64,000 bases of DNA from Fabrea salina (lineage: Eukaryota > Ciliophora > Heterotrichea > Heterotrichida > Fabreidae), in NCBI GenBank assembly GCA_022984795.1, contig JALIHJ010000048.1, positions 144,948-208,947 on the forward strand. Direction: 5' to 3'. The notes beneath the pieces were generated by a model, which searched no databases, had not been told where the DNA came from, and worked only from the letters and a program-made list of their open reading frames with translations. Shown here piece after piece: positions 34,304 through 43,639 of this stretch (position 1 is its first letter; each line of letters begins with the position of its first letter). A program made the position numbers and the translations under genes.

Positions 34304-37300
34304 TTAAAATGATTTATTGGACTCGTAAAACGAGTTAGGTTTCAAAGAACACACATTCTCGAAAGAACAATTCTGGGGTGAAGGAGTCAATGGGGGTTCA
34401 GCTTCTTGAATGTTAATGCTGTACACATCCTCTACTTTCTTTTTCTTTCTGCAGTTTCTAATTGAGTTCCACACACTTTTAACCAACAAGTAGTAACTCC
34501 ACAACAACAGTCCACAAACCAAGCCTATTTGGGCCCACTGAACAACTGCTCTCCAAAAGTCACTTAAGTCCAAAAGGTAAAAACCATTCAAAACAAAACA
34601 AGTTGTAACTACTAACTCAAAAGCTATGTTGATAGTGTTCTCTGAAGCAACTTTGTATGGCTTAAGCACCCACAAATACAGTGTGCAAACAAAAGAGTGC
34701 AAAGCATTTAAAATCACCTGAACAAAAGGACTCGACTGCAAACAGTATAACACCAGCACGTAGATCCACCTTCTGAGACAGAAGTAGGGGTAGTAAAGCA
34801 AGTGAAAAACACTCTCAGGTCTAAACTCTTCAAACAACGTCCCCCAGAGCTTACAAAACTCTTCTTCTCCTGCTGCTATCTTAGAAAAGTTGTTTTTGAT
34901 GAACACTGTCAGTTTGTAACTTGAGTAAAACCCACCAAACACCACAAGCGAAGAAAGGTAACTACAAACAGTGCCTTCTAAAGTATGAAAGTCCAAAAAA
35001 GCCAACTGGACAACTCCCGCTAGTTGGAGCATCAAAAAAACTTCTAACCAAAGTCTTGCTAAGCACTGCCACTTGTAGAGTGACAACACCTTTCCACACT
35101 TCTGAGTTAATGGCTTCCACCTACAAACTAGTTTTAAAACCCACAACAAAGGCCACAGTCCCAGGACCCCAAAGCAAATAGCTAAATCTTTTCCAGAGTT
35201 CACCAAAAAGTGTTCTGAGGAGTACTCTATTTCTTGACTCCAGTAGTTCTGGATTCTCTTAGGCAACTTTTCTGACTTTTTGTACAAAAACTTAAAAGGG
35301 TTAGGAATGAAGTCCATGGCTTCGAACGACTTGTAAAAAAGCTGGACGATAGGAGGAAAGTCTATGTTCATTAGAGGAATGTAAGCCAGTATCTGGGCAG
35401 TGTTTAAGTAAGTCCACAAACTCCCTGAGTCCTGCAAAAACAAGTAAACTGAAGCTGTGCTTAACACGAAAGAAGTCCCTGCGTACTTCACTACTTCTTC
35501 CACTACAGTTGGCTCTTCTTCTCTTAGTTCCAGTTCTAAAACTGTGTTGTTTAGGTAAACCCTGCTCTGGTTATATATAGCAGGTCTTGAGAAGTTTATG
35601 ACTAAAAAGGAGTTTGGAGTTATTTTGGAAGGAGCGTACTTTGTCCTTAAGCAGTATTTTTCAGAACTTCTGGCTTCAACACTGTACTTTACTCTGTAGT
35701 TAGTGGAGCTCTTAACAGAAAGTTCCAGTGACTGGGTGTTTAAAGTTTCCAGGGCTTCTGTAAAGTTAAGCAAAACACTGTTTTGGCTATCTAAAGTGCC
35801 AGTCACTCCAGTTGCACTTACGCATTCCCCGTTGTACTTCTGGTACTTTTCCGGACAAAAACACTCATAATTCTTCAAAACAAGGAATTCATTGCACTCT
35901 AGGCACTTTAAGTCCTCATTGCACATCAAACAACCCCAAGGACACTCTACACACTCTCTGCCTAAACTTAAGTACCCAGGAGCGCAACTTACACAACTTG
36001 ATCCTTCACTTTTCCAGCCCTTTTTGCAGAAACACTTTGTTCCTTCTAACTCCATTGTATCTCCACACTCAGTGCAAGTGCTAGAGTTACCTTCACAATC
36101 TATACAAGGAGACTGGCAGGGCTGGCAAGTGTCGTGTGTTTCGAAGTATCCCTTTTTGCATTCTCCACAACTTCCTTTTTGGAGACTTCTTCCTGTTTGG
36201 CATTCTAAACATTCACTTTCTGTACACCTGATACAATAAGTAGAGCAATCAGAGCACACAAGTGGCGAAGTTTGGGCAGCGTACTTACTTTCTGGACACT
36301 CACAGTAGCCTTGCCAAGAAGGAACTACTGAACTCTGGATGCAAGTTGTGCAGTCTTCTGGGTTGCTTCCAGTGCAAGTTGCACAAGAACTATGGCAGTC
36401 TTCGCAAACAAGGGGCAACTTTGAAACAATGTATTGAGAAGCGCCGCAAGAACATGGACCAGGAACATGAAGAGGAGTTACAGAAGTGTCTGAACAAGCA
36501 AGGCACTCTGACTTACTTACACAAGAAGAGCAAGCAGGGTCACAAGCTTCACAAGTTAAAGGATCTGTTGTAGAAGCAAAAAATCCCTCCTTACAAACAC
36601 AAGTCCCGGAGTTTACAATAGAATTGGAAGCAGAGCATGTTAAGCAATCTGTAGGGCCACTGCAAGTACTGCAGTCTTGGTAGCATGGCAAGCACTGGCC
36701 CCCTTGAGTATCTTCATAAAATCCAGCCGGACAAGAAAAAGTGCAGTAATGAGTGTAAGGGTCTGCATAGTACCCTGGATCACAGTTGATGCACTCAAAA
36801 GCATCTTCGCAGTAGTAACAGTTGGAAATGCAAGTTAAACCCCAGTTACAAGATAAAGAAGCTTGGTCAAACGGGTGTGGAGTGCAATATGTTTGCTTGA
36901 GGTCCAAACAGTCCGAAGGGGTGCTTCCTTTGCAAGAGAAAGAGCAACTGGAGTCACACTTTAAGCAGTCCTGAGGGTCATTATTTACACAAGAAAAAGG
37001 CCCACAGTCACAGGCAGAGCTGCAGTCTGATGTAAAATAAGGATCTAGACACTCTGGAAGGCATTCAGTGTCTGGGCAGTAAGTGCAGCCCCCTATGCAC
37101 CCAGTGTTGCTCAAACCAGCTCCTAGGTAGTCCGAAACTGTCATTGAAGTGTCGTAGATGACCATTGAGTAAATAAAGCCCTCATAACAAAAACTATAGT
37201 CTCCTTTTGCACCTACAAGTGACTCATTCAAACTTGAGTCCATAAAAGCACCTGAAAGCAAAGCACTTGAAGCTGGAGAGTCGTTTATGCTAACCTGGGC

Positions 37301-37780
37301 ATAGTTGGAAAATCCATCAAAATAAGTATAACAGTACACAAACTTCCAAGTACCTAAATACTACTTACTGTCTATTCCAAGGCTGTAAGTCCCCACTCCT
37401 TCTACTATGAAGTCAAGCTGAGACCCATTCACAGAAAAAACCACTAAATTGAGTCCAGCAGTGCTAGGGTTGAAACGGCTGAAAAGGGTTCCTGAACTCT
37501 TTGGTAATATCCACATTGCAATGCTGAATAGTGAGTTCAGCGTAAAACTAGTTTGCGAAAGAGCGTTTTCGGGAAACTTTAGGAAAGAAACAGGAGTTAA
37601 GTAAATTCCTCTGTCAGTAAAAAGAACATCCTGAGACTCTTCTTCAAGGGAAGTTCCTGAAACTAGGTGGTTAGTTCCTACAGAGTCTCTGACTACCTGG
37701 CCTGAATGCTGTGCAAACTTGTGCTCTGAAACTAGTCCGGCTAAACTCTTTACTGCTAAAAGTAAACTAAGTAAAAGCAT
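34304..37780 (-). CDS. Large receptor-like protein: LamG-like domain, EGF/furin-like Cys repeats, polytopic membrane region
   Basis: Two exons (37780-37369, 37353-34304) give 1153 residues. Signal peptide MLLLSLLLAVKSLAGLV; a beta-rich, LamG/concanavalin-like domain ~40-205; then about ten Cys-rich repeats (~205-600) of furin/EGF type such as CPAGFYEDTQGGQCLPC and CSTCSGPTDCLTC. A beta-rich stretch ~600-700 precedes about seven membrane segments between ~850 and 1110. The tail is short, with NIQEAEPPLTPSP. Ciliates carry large families of such proteins, presumed surface receptors or adhesion proteins; ligand and signalling role are unknown. Both ends abut neighbouring genes without a spacer base. 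Confidence 0.85.
37354..37368 (-). other. 15-nt intron (phase 1)
   Basis: Coding strand GTAAGTAGTATTTAG. Removal joins ...YSLGIDS to TWKFVYCY within the LamG-like domain; without it the frame stops at the internal TAG. Confidence 0.93.
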
Positions 37781-38008
37781 TTAACTAGTTAAACAAAAGT
37801 CAGACACTTCATAAAAAATAAAGTCATCTTCGTACTGCACAGCAAGCATATCATAGTTGCCACTTAGGTCAACTGAGTCACTAGGCCCAAGAACCAAGCA
37901 AGTGGACTCCCTACCTTCTTTGTTTCCTTTTGCGCACTTCCCAGAAAACTCAATATTTTCCCAGTTGAATTCTTCCTGCAGCTTCTTGAAAAGCCCTTCT
38001 TGGTTCAT
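37781..38008 (-). CDS. Small acidic protein, function unknown
   Basis: The protein has 75 residues starting MNQEGLFKKLQEEF, acidic, with a likely beta-rich C-terminal half (DSVDLSGNYDMLAVQYEDDFIFYEV). The TAA stop is immediately followed by the ATG of the next gene on the same strand. The start is 14 nt from the divergent start of the TBC gene and is preceded by AATAA. No family is recognised; the tight fit between two gene borders supports it. Confidence 0.6.
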   Translation of the reverse strand: MNQEGLFKKLQEEFNWENIEFSGKCAKGNKEGRESTCLVLGPSDSVDLSGNYDMLAVQYEDDFIFYEVSDFCLTS

Positions 38009-38022
38009 TTATTAAATTAAAT

Positions 38023-39123
38023 ATGAAGGAAGTGAATCCTTTTCTTGCTTGGTTTCATCAAGGAAGCAACCTTAAGCAACTTGAACTAAACCCCAAAGCC
38101 AAAAAGATCCTTGACCTTGTAGATAAAAACCAAATCAACCTTAGTAAGTTGCGCAAACTCAGCCAGTCAGGAAACCCAGACGAACCTGCAGGAGTAAGGT
38201 CTTTGGTTTGGAAAGTCCTCTTAGGATACTTGTCCGTTTGCCCCAAAGAGTGGAAAACTAGTCTCAAGCAACACCGCTCCAACTACCAACTTTATTTAAA
38301 CGAACTAATCACTCCTAACGACGAACTTTGGACTCACATCGAAAAAGACATAAGACGCACCAGAAGGGACATGCACTTCTTTTGGAAACCCAAAGACACA
38401 ACTCTGACTTACCAAGACGTGACTCAAGGCAACGTGCCTCCCAGAGTGCTTTCTAAGCCCTTCATGACAGGACTTGACGAGGTCCTAGGTCGCTCAGACG
38501 ATCCATACCTAGTAGCCATTATGAACAACCCTGACATTGAAAAACACGCTGATGTAGTTGCTCGGATCCTTTTCATCTACGCCAAACTAAACAAAGACGT
38601 TTCATACGTCCAGGGTATGAACGAACTATTGGCCCCTATATACTACTTGTTCAGTATGGACACCCACCCTGACTTCAAAGACCATGTGGAAGCTGACGCC
38701 TTTTTTTGCTTCTGCAGAGTTATGTCTGCTCTAAGGGACTTTTACGTAGTAAGTCTTGACTACTCCGAGAACGGAATATGCACTCAACTGCAAACCCACT
38801 TTGAGTTGATTAAACTGCACGACTACAAACTCTTTCTGAAAATGAAGGCACTCAAAGTAAAGCCCTTTTACTACTCAGCAAAGTGGTTGTTGCTTCTTTT
38901 TTCGCAGGAACTAAGTATTCCTGAAGTATTTAGACTCTGGGACCTGTTCTTTGCCCACTCAAAAATCTGCAGAATTCTGCACTATTTTTGTTTGGCTGTT
39001 GTAATTAGAAACAAACCCAGGATTTTAAAAGGCAGTTTAAACGAAGCTTTGCTTGCTTTGCAGCACCCTAACTTAGACAACCTGCAAGACCTGATCCACC
39101 GTGCTCTTTGTCTGTCAAAGTAA
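38023..39123 (+). CDS. TBC-domain Rab GTPase-activating protein (TBC1D13-like)
   Basis: The protein has 366 residues. The TBC domain covers ~50-345: GVRSLVWKVLLGYL, then IEKDIRRTRRDMHFF with the arginine finger (the pattern is I-x-x-D-x-x-R-T), then YVQGMNELLAPIYYLF with the glutamine finger, and FRLWDLFFAH near the end. The long insertion between Arg and Gln fingers and the overall length fit TBC1D13. It should stimulate GTP hydrolysis on a Rab involved in membrane traffic. Confidence 0.93.
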   Translation: MKEVNPFLAWFHQGSNLKQLELNPKAKKILDLVDKNQINLSKLRKLSQSGNPDEPAGVRSLVWKVLLGYLSVCPKEWKTSLKQHRSNYQLYLNELITPNDELWTHIEKDIRRTRRDMHFFWKPKDTTLTYQDVTQGNVPPRVLSKPFMTGLDEVLGRSDDPYLVAIMNNPDIEKHADVVARILFIYAKLNKDVSYVQGMNELLAPIYYLFSMDTHPDFKDHVEADAFFCFCRVMSALRDFYVVSLDYSENGICTQLQTHFELIKLHDYKLFLKMKALKVKPFYYSAKWLLLLFSQELSIPEVFRLWDLFFAHSKICRILHYFCLAVVIRNKPRILKGSLNEALLALQHPNLDNLQDLIHRALCLSK

Positions 39124-39136
39124 TGTAAATAAATAT

Positions 39137-39727
39137 ATGACACACCTGGGCTTAAAAAAGCTTTTTCGACTATCAAAGGGGTTCAGAGGCAAAGCCAAAA
39201 ACTGCCTGAGAGTCACTATTCCCAAAGTAGACAAGGCTCTGCAGTACGCCTACGTCGAACGCAAACTCAAAAAACGAGACATGAGACGCAACTGGATAAT
39301 CTCTATCAACGCTGCAGTCAGGGAGCACAACTTGCCTTACTCAAGGTTCATCTACGGACTAAGTCACTCAAACATTGAACTCGACAGAAAAATACTAGCT
39401 GAACTAGGACAACAAGAACCCCTTTCATTCAAAGCAATTGTGGACGAAGTCAAGTTCCAAAGCCAAGTAGGCCGCGAAGTCAAAGTTGAAACCAACAACT
39501 ACCCACAAGCGGTCAAAGAAGGCCTAGTTGTGGAACCAGGAAGCCCCTTGCCGCCCCTCGAAGAAGTCAAAGAAAAAGCCAAGATGAAGGAACTCAAGTG
39601 GTCTGAAAACCTAAACCCTCCCTACACTCCTCCTCAAATCAAGAACCAAGCCACCTTCGATAAACTCAAGCAAATCGAAGGATTTGAAAGCGAGTGGGAA
39701 GAACTCCAAAAACCCAGGGAGGAGTAA
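39137..39727 (+). CDS. MRPL20: Mitochondrial large-subunit ribosomal protein bL20m
   Basis: The protein has 196 residues. Residues ~6-100 match L20: RLSKGFRGKAKNCLRVTIPKVDKALQ, YVERKLKKRDMRRNWI, INAAVREHNLPYSRFIYGL, LDRKILAEL. The ~95-residue C-terminal extension is polar and Pro-rich, as is usual for ciliate mitochondrial ribosomal proteins. L20 is an early assembly protein that binds large-subunit rRNA. The ATG 13 nt after the upstream stop is used; the short basic N-terminus may serve as presequence. Confidence 0.92.
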   Translation: MTHLGLKKLFRLSKGFRGKAKNCLRVTIPKVDKALQYAYVERKLKKRDMRRNWIISINAAVREHNLPYSRFIYGLSHSNIELDRKILAELGQQEPLSFKAIVDEVKFQSQVGREVKVETNNYPQAVKEGLVVEPGSPLPPLEEVKEKAKMKELKWSENLNPPYTPPQIKNQATFDKLKQIEGFESEWEELQKPREE

Positions 39728-39899
39728 CTTTAACTTGACCCTTAACAAAAAATGAATAGAATCAGTATATAACTCACTAGTTCCTTTTACCAGTAACAAT
39801 CCCTGCAGGACCTGGTTCATTGCAGAAACTAAGAGGAAGTCTATCTGGTCATATACTTATTGTATGTGAATTCGTTCCTTTTCCTCACATTATTAATTA
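39728..39899. other. 172-bp interval between convergent genes
   Basis: AT-rich with no convincing frame and no tRNA-like fold seen. It is the longest convergent gap in the dense region, where others are 0-30 nt. Confidence 0.5.
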
Positions 39900-40580
39900 T
39901 TACAAATGCTCGGGGTACATGTTCTTTTCTAAAAGATTAATTTGGGACCTGGTCTCGTCAATCAAGCTCCTCAGTTCTTCAAAATTTCTGTATAGGATGT
40001 TTAGATGCTCTTCTTTATTTGGTGTGGAGTTTCCGTTCACATTGCTAGAGGTACTTTCCTCAACATCCATGCTCATAAATTTGTTTTCGATCTGGTTGAT
40101 TTCAGCCTCCGTCAAAAGGTAACGCAATTTGGATATGTACTTGTTTCTGATGGAGTTGGGGGACCTGCCAGGAATCAGGTCCGCTATTTTTTCCCAGTTG
40201 CAACCTACTTGCAAAAGTAGTTCCACAAGAACTACTTCTTCTTCTTGAGTCCAGTCTTTTGTTTTCAAGTTGGGATCGAGTTTGTTCTTCCAACGGTATC
40301 TTAATTGGGAAGCCGTTTTTTCTGGAAAGTAAGGGGCAATGTACTCCCAGTCACAGCCATACTGCTCAGCCAGGCGTGAAAGTTTCTTGTCTTCGTCTTT
40401 AGTCCAAAACTTTTTGCCGTGCTTGGTTTTGGAATGCACTGAGTGGTACCCCTCTGGAATACTTAATTGAGGTTGCCTGCTCACGGGTTCCTCCGCACAG
40501 CAAAAATCCCAACAGTTCCTTTTCTTCTTTTGGTTGTCCCAATAACCACCCGCTGAGTTTAGTGCATTTGACCAATTCAT
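39900..40580 (-). CDS. R2R3-type Myb DNA-binding protein
   Basis: The protein has 226 residues. Two Myb/SANT repeats lie at ~57-103 (KFWTKDEDKKLSRLAEQYG...W..IAPYF...SQLRYRWKNKL) and ~108-155 (DWTQEEEVVLVELLLQVGCNW..IA..IPGRSPNSIRNKY). Tryptophan spacing is regular. A C-terminal ~40-residue coiled coil (FEELRSLIDETRSQINLLEKN) may dimerise. It is likely a transcription factor or a snRNA/telomere-type DNA-binding protein; target unknown. Confidence 0.93.
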   Translation of the reverse strand: MNWSNALNSAGGYWDNQKKKRNCWDFCCAEEPVSRQPQLSIPEGYHSVHSKTKHGKKFWTKDEDKKLSRLAEQYGCDWEYIAPYFPEKTASQLRYRWKNKLDPNLKTKDWTQEEEVVLVELLLQVGCNWEKIADLIPGRSPNSIRNKYISKLRYLLTEAEINQIENKFMSMDVEESTSSNVNGNSTPNKEEHLNILYRNFEELRSLIDETRSQINLLEKNMYPEHL

Positions 40581-40680
40581 ATTTATGGTCTTCCTCTAAA
40601 GACTTTTGAGGTTAGTAGTAGTTTGGAGATCTGCAATTATTAATAAACTTAATTACCTTAAATGTAACAGAAGTGTGTCG

Positions 40681-41244
40681 CTAGTAAGTTTTTCTCTTTT
40701 TGGGTCTAAAAAGAACCTTAGAAGTAGCGATTCTGTCGTACTTTCTTTCACGCCACTGCTCCATTTCCCAAATAGACTTTCTTGCGTTCTCAAACAAAGA
40801 AGCCTCTAACACAGTGAGTTTCTTTAGGATTGCAGGGTTGTTTTTTGTTTCGACGTAGTCCAGTAGGTACTTAACTCTTTCTAAAAAGACTCTCAGCAAA
40901 AGAGGATTCACGTCTGAGGTTCCTAACAACTCAGCTATTTTGGTGCCTACTTCAAAGAAGTAAGGGGACTGGTCTTTGAGTGACACTATAGTGGGGTCAG
41001 CCCGCAAAACAGTTTTGTAACTTTCATTCAAGTATTTAGGAATCTCAAGCTTCGCACCCACCCTCATAGATAAGAATTGTGCCAGCCACAGTGGCAGAGT
41101 TACTTTTGCTCTTTCAGGAAGGTCTTCTTGTTTGTTGCTGCAGTCAATGAACCCCAAGCCTTTGATTTCAACTTCGTTTACTGTTACCACTTTTTCTTCT
41201 TCACTCAAGAAGTCATCGATGTCCCAGTAAGATCCCTTTTCCAT
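40681..41244 (-). CDS. PSF3: GINS complex subunit Psf3
   Basis: The protein has 187 residues, close to the usual ~190-215. The N-terminus YWDIDDFLSEEEKVVTVNEVEIKGLGFID is the Psf3 beta domain. VTLPLWLAQFLSMR...LEIPKYLNESYKTVLRADP is the start of the helical domain. GINS (Sld5, Psf1, Psf2, Psf3) joins Cdc45 and MCM in the replicative helicase. Confidence 0.9.
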   Translation of the reverse strand: MEKGSYWDIDDFLSEEEKVVTVNEVEIKGLGFIDCSNKQEDLPERAKVTLPLWLAQFLSMRVGAKLEIPKYLNESYKTVLRADPTIVSLKDQSPYFFEVGTKIAELLGTSDVNPLLLRVFLERVKYLLDYVETKNNPAILKKLTVLEASLFENARKSIWEMEQWRERKYDRIATSKVLFRPKKRKTY

Positions 41245-41294
41245 TTACCGCCTTTTTGTAATAAAGCCAACTTAGAATACTTAATTACAATTAA

Positions 41295-41843
41295 TTAGTG
41301 CCATTGGGAGGAGTCCCCCCGCTGGGAGTAGTTCCTTTTTGAATGAGGAAAAATAGCATGGAGTTCACAACGGTACCCGGTTTGTCTAGGAGTGTAGGGG
41401 GGGTCAAACACATCTTCAGGTTCATACTTCAACTGGGCCTGAATCCACTGGTTGTCTACGTCGCGCATCCAAGACGTCGAAGGTTTCTTCACAGACAAAA
41501 AGTCCCAGTTAGAGTCAACTTCACTTAAGTTTTCTTCTTCCAAAATAGTACTGGCATCTGAACATTCTGCTAACTTGGGCTTTTTGCTTTGGCTTTTCAA
41601 ACTGAAAATAGGCGAAGCGTTGTGAAAGTATGTAGGGGGAGTGCTTAAATTACAAGCAAGTTTCCCAGCAACTGGGGAGACTTTCAAGGGAGAAGGGTGT
41701 TCTTGGCGCATTTTGCACTGCAATTTGGTTCTGAGTTTTTGCACGTTGCCTACTGAGTAGCTTGTGAGGGTTTGAAGTTGCTGTTCAATAGAGTCAATAG
41801 TTCCCTCAACGTTTCTAATTCTAGTTTGGATAAATTCTTGCAT
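41295..41843 (-). CDS. Hypothetical protein
   Basis: The protein has 182 residues starting MQEFIQTRIRNVEGTIDSIEQQ, a likely N-terminal coiled coil of ~40 residues. The rest is polar with several SP/TP sites and ends with RCELHAIFPHSKRNYSQRG. The start is taken at the first ATG; the frame extends a few codons further up but without an ATG. No family is recognised. It is divergent from the next gene with 29 nt between start codons. Confidence 0.6.
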   Translation of the reverse strand: MQEFIQTRIRNVEGTIDSIEQQLQTLTSYSVGNVQKLRTKLQCKMRQEHPSPLKVSPVAGKLACNLSTPPTYFHNASPIFSLKSQSKKPKLAECSDASTILEEENLSEVDSNWDFLSVKKPSTSWMRDVDNQWIQAQLKYEPEDVFDPPYTPRQTGYRCELHAIFPHSKRNYSQRGDSSQWH

Positions 41844-41872
41844 ATTGTTTATCCCGAACAAAGTCAATATTA

Positions 41873-43387
41873 ATGGAACAAGAACAAGCCCTTCTGGTCA
41901 ACATTGGAGAAAGGACTTACAGAAAGTACCCAGTCAACATTCCGAAACCCTTGAACGTCCACTTTCCCTCAGAGAAACTAGCTCTCCTCGAAGAAGACGA
42001 CGGAGACAGTGGGGACGAAATTGTTAATGTCGACATGCAGAACTTAGAAGACGTATCGGAACTCCCCAGTGAACTAATCTCCAAAGAAGAGGACAAACCA
42101 GAAACTGGTGTTTTGGAAACTATTTACTTCGAGCAGTCAATGAACTCCTACACACTCTACACAAAACTAAACAACAAAAAGCACTTTAATTCAGTCTGCA
42201 ACTCCCAAAAACAACTTGAAAAGGACACAGGTGCAGTTATGAAACTCACTCCTCGCAACTCCTCCCTCGAAATCCGAGCAAACAATCCTGAGTCAGTAAT
42301 CAAAGTCCACACTCTTATTTTGGAAAGCATAAACAAAGCACTTGAGTTACGACCTACTGACTACCAAGTACTCAACCAGCATAACCGTAAACTCCTAGCT
42401 TCAATGAAACCTAGTGACAAAACATTTCAAGACCTGTCTGCTCCGGAGCCCAAAGAAACCCTTGACCCCTACCCTGCACTTAAAATTAACCAGGACAAAA
42501 AAAGAAATGGCTACTTCACTACACTCAGCAACTTCCCTCAGCAGTGCATAGACCTTCTTTTGGGCAACAAAGCTCAAAAGCTCAAAAAACTCAAAAGCCA
42601 ACTTAAGGGTTCCGTTGAGTACTTTGTGAACAAAAACAAAAGGACCTTCGAGATCCTTGGCTTCACTGAAGAAGACGTGAAGAACGGCTATGCTGCCTTT
42701 GTAAGACTTCTAGGAACTTCCCCCAAAGCCCTGGAAGCTTTTAAGAACTCAACTCCGAAACAAGAATACACTCACTTTTTGGCTGTAGATCTGCAGAACC
42801 ATATAGGGGTATCCTCGCTCCAAGAGGAGATTTTTTGTTGCAAAATCAAAAACTTGAAGCCAGAAATGCTGGTCCCCCCCACTCAGTTCCACTTGACCCT
42901 TGGAATGCTGAATGTTGAGTCTGAAGAACAGGTTATTTCCTTACTTGAGTCCTGCAAAGAACAAGTAGTTAAACTTACCCAGGCACAGCCACTCCAAGTC
43001 ACCTTTGACAAAATAGGTCACTTCGGAAAACCCAACGCCACCAATGTTATATCGCTTGAACTCAAGAACGACTCTCAACTTCAAAAACTCAGAGAAATTA
43101 ACTGCTTGCTTCTTAAAACTCTTTACGAGAACTCAATAATACCTGAATCAGAACTTAAAACCCAAAAAATAAACCTCGACTCCCAAAAGTTCTACTTGCC
43201 TTACCACCTCACACTTGCCAAAACCTCAAAAGCCAAAACCAAACTCAAACTAGACATCACAGACCTACTCAATCGGAAAAAAGAAGTCAACTTGGAAACA
43301 AGGGTTGACTCTTTAAGTTTACTTTCAAGAACTAAGCCCTCTCCCCAAGACCCCTACCCAGTAGTTTACTCCTTAAAGTTTGCTTAA
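41873..43387 (+). CDS. KH plus 2H-phosphoesterase protein (ASCC1/AKAP7-like)
   Basis: The protein has 504 residues. The C-terminal half carries the two HxT motifs of the 2H fold, FHLTLGML near 340 and YHLTLAKT near 445, separated by VTFDKIGHFGK and a helix pair, as in the AKAP7 NLS domain of ASCC1. The preceding ~85-165 segment (AVMKLTPRNSSLEIRANNPE) and possibly a second region ~235-285 are KH-like. ASCC1 works with the ASCC complex in alkylation repair and ribosome quality control. RNA 2',3'-cyclic phosphate-type chemistry is expected for 2H enzymes. The stop overlaps that of the convergent LSM7 gene. Confidence 0.82.
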   Translation: MEQEQALLVNIGERTYRKYPVNIPKPLNVHFPSEKLALLEEDDGDSGDEIVNVDMQNLEDVSELPSELISKEEDKPETGVLETIYFEQSMNSYTLYTKLNNKKHFNSVCNSQKQLEKDTGAVMKLTPRNSSLEIRANNPESVIKVHTLILESINKALELRPTDYQVLNQHNRKLLASMKPSDKTFQDLSAPEPKETLDPYPALKINQDKKRNGYFTTLSNFPQQCIDLLLGNKAQKLKKLKSQLKGSVEYFVNKNKRTFEILGFTEEDVKNGYAAFVRLLGTSPKALEAFKNSTPKQEYTHFLAVDLQNHIGVSSLQEEIFCCKIKNLKPEMLVPPTQFHLTLGMLNVESEEQVISLLESCKEQVVKLTQAQPLQVTFDKIGHFGKPNATNVISLELKNDSQLQKLREINCLLLKTLYENSIIPESELKTQKINLDSQKFYLPYHLTLAKTSKAKTKLKLDITDLLNRKKEVNLETRVDSLSLLSRTKPSPQDPYPVVYSLKFA

Positions 43388-43632
43388 GTAACAAAAGGGT
43401 TTTCAACCGGACTTAGTGAGTCAGGCATAACTGCACTGATTAAAGGTCCTCTGAGAATCACTACCCCCAAGTGCCTTCCCCCTTCTTCCTCTGCTTCGTC
43501 CAACACCAAGTTGGGAATTTTGTCAAAACTTTTAAGAATGCCACTGACTTCTTTCCCCCCTACCAGAAACACCCTTACTTTAGTGTGCAAGTACTCCCCT
43601 AAGTCAATGATGCTTTCTTTGCTCACTTCCAT
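43384..43632 (-). CDS. LSM7: LSm7 RNA-binding ring subunit
   Basis: The protein has 82 residues. Sm1: LGEYLHTKVRVFLVGGKEVSGILKSFDKIPNLVLDEA. Sm2: GRHLGVVILRGPLISAVMPD. It ends SPVENPFVT, like the IPNPF end of Lsm7 proteins. Lsm7 is part of the LSm1-7 (mRNA decay) and LSm2-8 (U6 snRNA) rings. It is shorter than the human protein (103) because the Sm1-Sm2 loop is reduced. Confidence 0.92.
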   Translation of the reverse strand: MEVSKESIIDLGEYLHTKVRVFLVGGKEVSGILKSFDKIPNLVLDEAEEEGGRHLGVVILRGPLISAVMPDSLSPVENPFVT

Positions 43633-43639
43633 TTATTAG

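Noticed and set aside
39728-39899. Possible tRNA because of a GGTTCATTGCAG stretch
   Set aside because: No acceptor stem, D-arm or anticodon arm could be paired around it.
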